Positions 52,078 to 57,181 of a stretch of DNA of 57,181 nucleotides are shown here, one piece after another (within the stretch, counting starts at the first letter, position 1; each line of letters starts with the position of its first letter). Made by a program: the position numbers and the translations under genes. Where the stretch lies: assembly GCF_006438875.1 (NCBI RefSeq), contig NZ_RCZH01000006.1, positions 188,999 to 246,179 of the forward strand, given 5' to 3'. The notes beneath the pieces were generated by a model. It saw only the letters and a program-made list of their open reading frames with translations, was not told the DNA's origin and searched no databases. Source of the stretch: Flavobacterium pectinovorum (GTDB lineage: Bacteria; Bacteroidota; Bacteroidia; Flavobacteriales; Flavobacteriaceae).

Positions 52078-53466
52078 ATGGAACTATACGATTTAATCAG
52101 GAAAAACGAAAAACTGACCTTTACAGATTCCGGTACAGGAATTTCAAAATCCATTGCAGAAATGCATCAATCTTTGGAAATTGAAAATTTACGTTCTGTA
52201 GTTTTTATCTATAATGATAATCAGTTACCGGCAATCGAAACGCTACTGAATTTTTATCAAAGCAGATACACTATTGCCTTATTAGGAATGGGTTTATTAG
52301 AGGATTTTAAGGAGAATTTAGAACAAAAATATACTCCTTATTATATCTTCGATCCTACGCGCAACGAAATAGAAGGTTACACTTCCGTGAATGCCTCAGA
52401 CACGATAGTATTGTTTAAGCGAAATGTAAATTTAGTTTATCCAATACATCCCAAAATCAAACTTTTGTTGAGTACTTCCGGAACTACAGGTTCGCCAAAA
52501 TTCGTCAGACTATCCGATGAAAACCTGGTACAGAACGCAAAATCCATTATGGAATATATGCCTATTCGAACAGATGATGTTGTGCCTTTAAATGTGCCTA
52601 TTAATTTTGTGTATGGCTTATCAATTTTTACAACCAATTGCATTAAGGCAAATCAAATTGTTTGTACGGATAAAGATGCTTTTCAGAAAGAATTCTGGGC
52701 AGATTTCAAAAAATATGGATATTCTACCTTAGGCGGAGTTCCTTATTTTTATGAAATGTTGTACAGCATTGGTTTTTTCAAGAAAGATCATCCTTCGCTA
52801 AGATATCTTACGCATACCGGCGGAATGCTAAATCATAAATTAATTGAAGCTATTTCTGATTTCAGCGAGAAATTTGGAAAACAATTCTTCGCCCAATACG
52901 GTCAAACCGAAGCTTGTGGTCGAATGGCTTATCTTCCCCCGAAAGATCTTTTGAGAAAAGGAACATCGATTGGTTTACCTGTCAAAAACGGAAGTTTCGA
53001 AATTGACAATGAAACCGATGAACTTATTTATAGCGGTCCAAATATATTTGGCGGATATGCCAATGTTAGAGGTGATCTTCAGTTTTTTGAGCAACAGGAA
53101 AAACTTCATACCGGAGACAAAGCCCGAATAGACGATGAAGGTTACTACTATATTGTGGGCCGAATAAAACGAATTGTAAAATTGTTTGGTGTACGTCTCA
53201 ATCTCGACGAAACAGAGCTTCTCTTGAAAGATGCTTTGGGCGGACAAACGTTTATTTGTTTAGGAATAAACGATAAATATTTAGCCGTTATATACACGGA
53301 CAAGAATTTAAACAAAGAGTTAATTCTGAAAGTCTTAAAAGCAAAACTAAATCTTCACGCCAATTCCCTTAAAGTAATGCCCATAGAAGATGTGCCGCTT
53401 ACGCCAAACGGAAAAGTGAATTATCCGCTTATTAAGGAATGGCTTGAGTTGGAGAGTTATGCTTAG
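52078..53466 (+). CDS. AMP-binding acid:carrier-protein ligase
   Basis: This 462-residue adenylating enzyme is short for its superfamily. It has the ATP loop STSGTTGSPK (Thr133 on), the FAQYGQTEACGRM motif, HTGDKARIDDEGYYYIVGRIKR and the C-terminal catalytic Lys446 in TPNGKVNY. It should activate a carboxylic acid as an adenylate and load it on the adjacent carrier protein. The substrate cannot be read from sequence here; a fatty, hydroxy or dicarboxylic acid is possible. No peptide synthetase is present, so the acid probably supplies an acyl unit. It is the last gene before a long repeat-rich gap. Confidence 0.88.
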   Translation: MELYDLIRKNEKLTFTDSGTGISKSIAEMHQSLEIENLRSVVFIYNDNQLPAIETLLNFYQSRYTIALLGMGLLEDFKENLEQKYTPYYIFDPTRNEIEGYTSVNASDTIVLFKRNVNLVYPIHPKIKLLLSTSGTTGSPKFVRLSDENLVQNAKSIMEYMPIRTDDVVPLNVPINFVYGLSIFTTNCIKANQIVCTDKDAFQKEFWADFKKYGYSTLGGVPYFYEMLYSIGFFKKDHPSLRYLTHTGGMLNHKLIEAISDFSEKFGKQFFAQYGQTEACGRMAYLPPKDLLRKGTSIGLPVKNGSFEIDNETDELIYSGPNIFGGYANVRGDLQFFEQQEKLHTGDKARIDDEGYYYIVGRIKRIVKLFGVRLNLDETELLLKDALGGQTFICLGINDKYLAVIYTDKNLNKELILKVLKAKLNLHANSLKVMPIEDVPLTPNGKVNYPLIKEWLELESYA

Positions 53467-53469
53467 TTT

Positions 53470-53676
53470 TTAGTATTCAGTTTGCAATCTCAGTTTTCAG
53501 TATTCAGTTTGCAGTCGCAGTCGCAGTATTCAGTTTGCAGTCGCAGTCGCAGTATTCAGTCGCGGTTTGCAGTTGTAGAGTATATAGTCTCTGTTTTTAT
53601 TAGTGGAGTATATAATCTCAGTACATCTGTGAACACTGAGACTGCGACTGAATACTGTAAACTGAATACTGAGACT
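53470..53676. repeat. Array of CAGT-cored words in two orientations
   Basis: Words such as CAGTATTCAGTTTGCAGTCG repeat several times in 53470-53576 and then, after a spacer, the reverse-oriented words ACTGCGACTGAATACTG and ACTGAATACTGAGACT appear at 53638-53676. The two halves can pair into an imperfect hairpin. It lies between the convergent ligase and receptor genes. A second array is at 54073-54208. The reading frame at 53482-53760 is a by-product. Confidence 0.7.
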
Positions 53677-53694
53677 AATTTTTCATCGCATTTT

Positions 53695-53782
53695 TGTCAT
53701 TTCGACAGAGGAGAAATCACATCCGGAGAGCAACGTACTGTGCGTGAGTCACTAGTGTGATTTCTCCTCTGTCGAAATGACA
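53695..53782. repeat. REP-like hairpin repeat, TGTCATTTCGACAGAGG family
   Basis: Near-perfect copy: left arm TGTCATTTCGACAGAGGAG and right arm CTCCTCTGTCGAAATGACA. A half copy with TCTCCTGCGTCGAAATTATG follows near 53842. Part of the gene-free stretch 53467-54217. Confidence 0.75.
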
Positions 53783-53892
53783 AGATTGTGGTTATTTAGT
53801 GTGTAATTCCAATCTTTGTCGAGCTTCTAACGAAGATTTCTCCTGCGTCGAAATTATGACAAGATTGTGGTTACCCTGCGAAAGATGGATTA

Positions 53893-53923
53893 ATCCCGTC
53901 CCGACGTTTCGGGATCGGGACAT
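53893..53923. repeat. Short GTCCCGA hairpin repeat
   Basis: A GC-rich interleaved palindrome (ATCCCGTCCCGACGTTTCGGG, then GATCGGGACAT) in otherwise AT-rich DNA, of the short type scattered in flavobacterial intergenic spaces. Confidence 0.5.
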
Positions 53924-54003
53924 CCCTACAATATATTTTGTTCCTCCGGAACTCTTTTAAAATTTGGTTTTATCATAGAAATCGCAATGACAAGATTGGG
54001 GTC

Positions 54004-54043
54004 AAAAAAAAGGTTCCTGACAAAAAATCGCCAGAAACCCTTT
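54004..54043 (-). terminator. Probable terminator of the TonB-receptor gene
   Basis: On the minus strand AAAGGGTTTCTG and CAGGAACCTTT form 11 pairs with one bulge and one wobble, followed by a T-run. It lies about 175 bases past the receptor stop, beyond the second repeat array. Confidence 0.6.
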
Positions 54044-54072
54044 AATAAAAAAACAAAATATATTATGATTTT

Positions 54073-54208
54073 TCAGTCGCAGTTTATAGTCGCAGTTTAC
54101 AGTTTTGAGCACTGCGACCGCGACTGTAAACTGAATACTGAGACTGTAAACTGAAACTGAATACTGTAAACTGCAAACTGTAAACTGTAAACTGAATACT
54201 GAGACTGA
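54073..54208. repeat. Second array of CAGT/ACTG words
   Basis: Forward words (CAGTCGCAGTTTATAGTCGC) at 54073-54106 face reverse words (ACTGTAAACTGAATACTGAG) repeated at 54121-54208. The array lies directly after the receptor stop codon (54218). It is built from the same short words as 53470-53676. Confidence 0.7.
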
Positions 54209-54217
54209 GACTAAATA

Positions 54218-56605
54218 CTAAAAACTATACCCAAGAGCCAGATTAAATCTTGAGCCATTCCCTCTTGTATAATTGGCATTTGTACCGTAAAACTGAGAAG
54301 TTGTAGTATAATAATCCGTATTGAAAATATTCTCTATACCCAATTTTACTCTGATACTGTCCGTAACTTTGTAAGCTGTAGCCAGATTCCATAAATTGAA
54401 AGAATGAATTGGACCTTCACCAATTGCATAAGCACCTTTGGCATTAGGCTGAAAAAGATCGCGATCGCCAACCAGCATCCAATACAATTCTATGTTTAAT
54501 CTCTTGTCGCCATATTTTGCATAACCCGTAACTTTAACCGGAGGAATTCGGTTTGATTTTAGATAAATATCAGTTGGTCCGTAAAAAGTCCCATCAGAAT
54601 CTTTATCACCTCTACCTTGTACATATGCGTAGTTTCCTCCTACAGTCAATTGTTTCAATACCTGATAATCGGCCTGAACTTCGTAACCCCAAACTCTTTC
54701 CGGTAAACGTTCTGCAACTAAATAACCATCAACCTGAACTAAGTTTGTTCCTAATTTTGAAGTACTGAAATAATACGCCGCACTCAAATTTAATTTCCCT
54801 AACTGACTGCTAAATCCTCCTTCGTAATTATTAACGATAATAGGTTTTGTCTGTAGTTTTGAGATTGCATCTTCTTTGGCATTAGTAAGCACACGACCAA
54901 GATCAAAAACAGAAAATGACTGAGAAAAACTCACAAAAGGATTAAAGAATTTAAATTTTGAATATCTCACACCAGTATTAAAAACGAAAGCATCATACGT
55001 AAGATCTCCGCCTTTTACAGCGATACTTCCTGCTCCGTTTGCGCCTGTTGCAAGTGTATTATAATCGTCAATGTTTATTTTAATATTTTCGGCACGTAAA
55101 CCTGCTTTTACAGTCCAATCACCAAAAATCTGCGTAGATAATTGTGCATAAGGAGCCAAATTGACCATATTGATATTCGGAACCCAAACTCGGCCATCAA
55201 CTAATTTTTGATTTGTTTTATCGTTCAATAAATCAAGACCATACGTAACATCTCCCGTAAAATTTGAAGAAATTGTAAATGGTGTATTCAGATATACTCT
55301 TACCCCTTTTTTGGCAGATGCCGTTTGGGATTGTCCACTTCCGTAGAAGAAAGCTGAGTTCGAAAATATCGTCAGGAAATCCTGAAAATACAGATTCGCC
55401 GTAAAGGAAGTATTTCCAAAAAGCTGTTTGTTCACATATTGAAGATTGGCATTATGATTATAACGCGTTCCTTCGTCAACTCCCGGTCTGTTACCCAGAA
55501 TACCAATTGCCGGACTTACGCCATAAACACCATTTTTAAGAATAAAATCCGAATCCTGATTTGAACTGAAATAATTATACATGACATCAATTCGTTGGTT
55601 ATCCGTTAAATCATAACCCAGTTTTGTAAAAATATTATAGGTTTTAGTCTCGCCCAATCCATATTCCGGAGAAATAACCTGTCCTTCTCCGTCACGAAAA
55701 ACACCCGTTTTTTCGTAAGTTCCAGCAACCATATAATTGAATTTACTGATTTTTCCGTAAAACTGTTGGTTAAATCTATATCCAACTGTACTATCCCCTT
55801 TTATGTTTCCGTTAGTTCCGGCCTCACTGTATCCGGCAAATTTCTTTTGCGTCTTACTAGATTTTGTAATGTAATTAATCAATCCGCCATCGGCACCATT
55901 TCCGTAAATTGCCGTTGCGCCTTTGATAACTTCGATACGCTCGATTACCGAAGGATCAATAGAACGAATTTCTCTTCCGGCAGATTTCAATGGAGTCGAT
56001 TGCGGAATTCCGTCTATAAGAACTAGTGGATTTCTTCCGCGAAGTGTTTGTCCGTAATTACCCGTATTGTTTGTTGCTGAACCTAAACCGGGAACTGCAT
56101 AAGCCGCGATATTAGCAATATTTGGACTCACAATAGATAAATCTTCAATATCCTTAGCGTTGATTACGGTTACAGAAGATGGTGTCTTTGATAAAGTTTC
56201 CACCTTTCTGCTTGCCGATACAATAATTTCATCCAATTGATCACCGCTTTTATCTGAAGTTTCCTCAACTTTTCCGGAAAATATCAATTGTAATTTCACC
56301 GTTGCAGTTTCATTATTGGTAACATAAACTTCCTTTTCGATTGTTTCATAACCAGGCAAAGAAGCTTGTACTGTGTAGATATTTTCTATAATTTTATTAA
56401 ATCTAAAACTACCGTCACTATTAACTGTTGTTTTATACTTTGAACTTTTAAGAATAATGGTTGTTCCCGAGGCTGATTTTCCGTCAGAAGTTGTGATTTC
56501 TCCTTTTATTTTTCCACTGTTTTGTTGTGCAAAAGAAGAAAAGACTGAAAATAAAAGGCCAATAATAAATAAAAACTTTGACGTTCTTAAACTAAGATAT
56601 TTCAT
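54218..56605 (-). CDS. TonB-dependent outer-membrane siderophore receptor
   Basis: This 795-residue protein has a signal peptide ending near SFAQQ (about residue 27), a carboxypeptidase-regulatory-like beta-sandwich (about 30-110) typical of Bacteroidetes receptors, a plug domain (about 130-245) with ETLSKTPSSVTVINAKDIED and RGRNPLVLIDGIP, then a 22-strand-type barrel. The C-terminus NLALGYSF ends with the aromatic residue used for barrel assembly. It is convergent with the siderophore operon and shares a palindrome at its promoter, so it is the likely uptake receptor of the same siderophore. The long barrel with many Tyr/Asn turns is normal for the family. Confidence 0.92.
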   Translation of the reverse strand: MKYLSLRTSKFLFIIGLLFSVFSSFAQQNSGKIKGEITTSDGKSASGTTIILKSSKYKTTVNSDGSFRFNKIIENIYTVQASLPGYETIEKEVYVTNNETATVKLQLIFSGKVEETSDKSGDQLDEIIVSASRKVETLSKTPSSVTVINAKDIEDLSIVSPNIANIAAYAVPGLGSATNNTGNYGQTLRGRNPLVLIDGIPQSTPLKSAGREIRSIDPSVIERIEVIKGATAIYGNGADGGLINYITKSSKTQKKFAGYSEAGTNGNIKGDSTVGYRFNQQFYGKISKFNYMVAGTYEKTGVFRDGEGQVISPEYGLGETKTYNIFTKLGYDLTDNQRIDVMYNYFSSNQDSDFILKNGVYGVSPAIGILGNRPGVDEGTRYNHNANLQYVNKQLFGNTSFTANLYFQDFLTIFSNSAFFYGSGQSQTASAKKGVRVYLNTPFTISSNFTGDVTYGLDLLNDKTNQKLVDGRVWVPNINMVNLAPYAQLSTQIFGDWTVKAGLRAENIKINIDDYNTLATGANGAGSIAVKGGDLTYDAFVFNTGVRYSKFKFFNPFVSFSQSFSVFDLGRVLTNAKEDAISKLQTKPIIVNNYEGGFSSQLGKLNLSAAYYFSTSKLGTNLVQVDGYLVAERLPERVWGYEVQADYQVLKQLTVGGNYAYVQGRGDKDSDGTFYGPTDIYLKSNRIPPVKVTGYAKYGDKRLNIELYWMLVGDRDLFQPNAKGAYAIGEGPIHSFNLWNLATAYKVTDSIRVKLGIENIFNTDYYTTTSQFYGTNANYTRGNGSRFNLALGYSF

Positions 56606-56634
56606 TGATTTTTAATTTTGGTTAGTATTTGTTT

Positions 56635-56651
56635 TTATTTAGAATCAATAA
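56635..56651. promoter_or_regulatory. Candidate iron-responsive operator, receptor promoter
   Basis: TTATTTA-GAA-TCAATAA is a palindrome with one mismatch. Read on the minus strand it matches the biosynthesis-operon site (41929-41945) at all positions but one. It lies just downstream of the receptor's -7 element. Confidence 0.6.
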
Positions 56652-56659
56652 AAACAATG

Positions 56660-56689
56660 CAAAAATAAAAATTAATAGTAGTTTAACAA
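56660..56689 (-). promoter_or_regulatory. Promoter of the TonB-receptor gene
   Basis: On the minus strand TTG (56689-56687), a 19-base spacer and TATTTTTG (56667-56660) match the Bacteroidetes TTG-N19-TAnnTTTG consensus exactly. It lies about 55 bases before the start codon. Confidence 0.7.
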
Positions 56690-56772
56690 GTAATATTTCT
56701 ATTTATTCTATAGAATTTTAATATTGGTGTTTTTTACTACACAGAAAATCAAGATGTTTTTTAATTATTAAA

Positions 56773-57008
56773 CCCGTTGGGTGTAAGTTTTCGTACGCAT
56801 TTCAAATCCAAACTATCAAGTTATCAATTCTTAGAAAAGCTCCAGCGGAGCATTATATTTATAGTAATTTAATATAAGATTTCAAATCAAGCCCGCCGCG
56901 GCGGGCGGCATTCTAATTTTTTATTGTATTCTCTAAATGTGCCACCCCCGATGGGGTTTTGTTGTCTGCTATTTTTTATTTTCTATAAATATGTTGTCCC
57001 ACTGGGAC
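56773..57008. repeat. Cluster of short hairpins with 3-base loops
   Basis: The 576 bases after the receptor start (56606-57181) hold no gene. Five short palindromes occur: CCCGTTGGG (56773), GCTCCAGCGGAGC (56839), GCCCGCCGCGGCGGGC (56891), CCCCGATGGGG (56946) and GTCCCACTGGGAC (56996). All but the third have arms of 3-5 bases around a 3-base centre. They are GC-rich in AT-rich DNA and resemble dispersed flavobacterial repeats. Confidence 0.6.
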
Positions 57009-57181
57009 TTAAAAATTAATTACATCCAACTGGTTTATTAAGTATTTCGAGATATAATCATATTTCGTTTCAAGAACTTCAACACAAGAACTATTATAAT
57101 AAAATAGTAAGTAAATCACCCGTCAAAATACTTTCATATTCTTATCAAATAAGAATATACTTAGCAATACAGCAAAATTAT

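Noticed and set aside
53482..53760. A 92-codon open frame after the AMP-binding gene
   Set aside because: It is made of the CAGT-word array and a hairpin repeat, with low-complexity Ser/Gln/Val protein and no plausible start signal.
53470..54208. CRISPR-like appearance of the short-word arrays
   Set aside because: Words are 6-20 bases with no fixed repeat length or unique spacers, orientation changes inside the array, and no cas genes are nearby.

Overview
The window is AT-rich DNA from a Bacteroidetes bacterium, most likely a Flavobacterium or close relative. The evidence is a giant SprB-repeat adhesin with a type IX secretion (T9SS) C-terminal signal, promoters resembling TTG-N19/20-TAnnTTTG, a Bacteroidetes-style extracellular contractile injection system (eCIS), and the intergenic hairpin repeats common in this group. 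No tRNA, rRNA, CRISPR array or insertion sequence was seen.

Region 1 (1-23934) is the distal half of an eCIS locus. It starts inside a probable Afp12-like baseplate gene that runs off the left edge. Next come a tape-measure protein, two related helical proteins of unknown role, another unknown protein, the AAA+ ATPase and a small unknown protein. From 11432 the locus becomes a cargo arsenal: a GH25 lysozyme, an HNH-type nuclease, four proteins with a DUF4157 (eCIS core) domain and different C-terminal ends (amidoligase-like, unknown, NucA-like nuclease, GNAT-like), a small basic protein, an HExxH metalloprotease, a TIM-barrel glycoside hydrolase and one further unknown protein. Seven of these carry a short N-terminal motif close to LQDNRPxSxxQRK, and an eighth has a divergent form. 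I take this motif as a candidate loading or sorting tag. Three DUF4157 genes share an almost identical 5' half plus about 35 bases of upstream DNA, which looks like cassette duplication with toxin exchange. No immunity genes were recognised.

Region 2 (24607-38583) is a probable operon. It holds three equal-length phage-tail-collar (MdpB-like) proteins, a cytoplasmic periplasmic-binding-protein fold, a formyltransferase, a 3084-residue SprB-repeat adhesin and an outer-membrane beta-barrel. The combination suggests a surface-fibre or adhesin system of unknown function.

Region 3 (38928-40545) holds an MgtC-like membrane protein and a HxlR regulator divergent from a flavodoxin-fold oxidoreductase. 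A strong palindrome lies between the last two.

Region 4 (40633-56605) is an NRPS-independent siderophore locus. Its genes are a clavaminate-synthase-like 2OG/Fe(II) amino-acid hydroxylase, a nitroreductase-like protein, a PLP decarboxylase, an IucA/IucC-GNAT fusion, a lysine-type N-hydroxylase, a second IucA/IucC synthetase, a MATE exporter, an acyl carrier protein, an AMP-binding ligase and a convergent TonB-dependent receptor. The expected route is lysine to hydroxylysine to hydroxycadaverine, then N-hydroxylation, acylation and condensation into a hydroxamate siderophore. The carrier protein and ligase hint at an additional acyl group. A shared 17-base palindrome lies at the promoters of the biosynthetic genes and the receptor and is a candidate iron-responsive operator.

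The spaces between genes are rich in dispersed hairpin repeats, described individually below.
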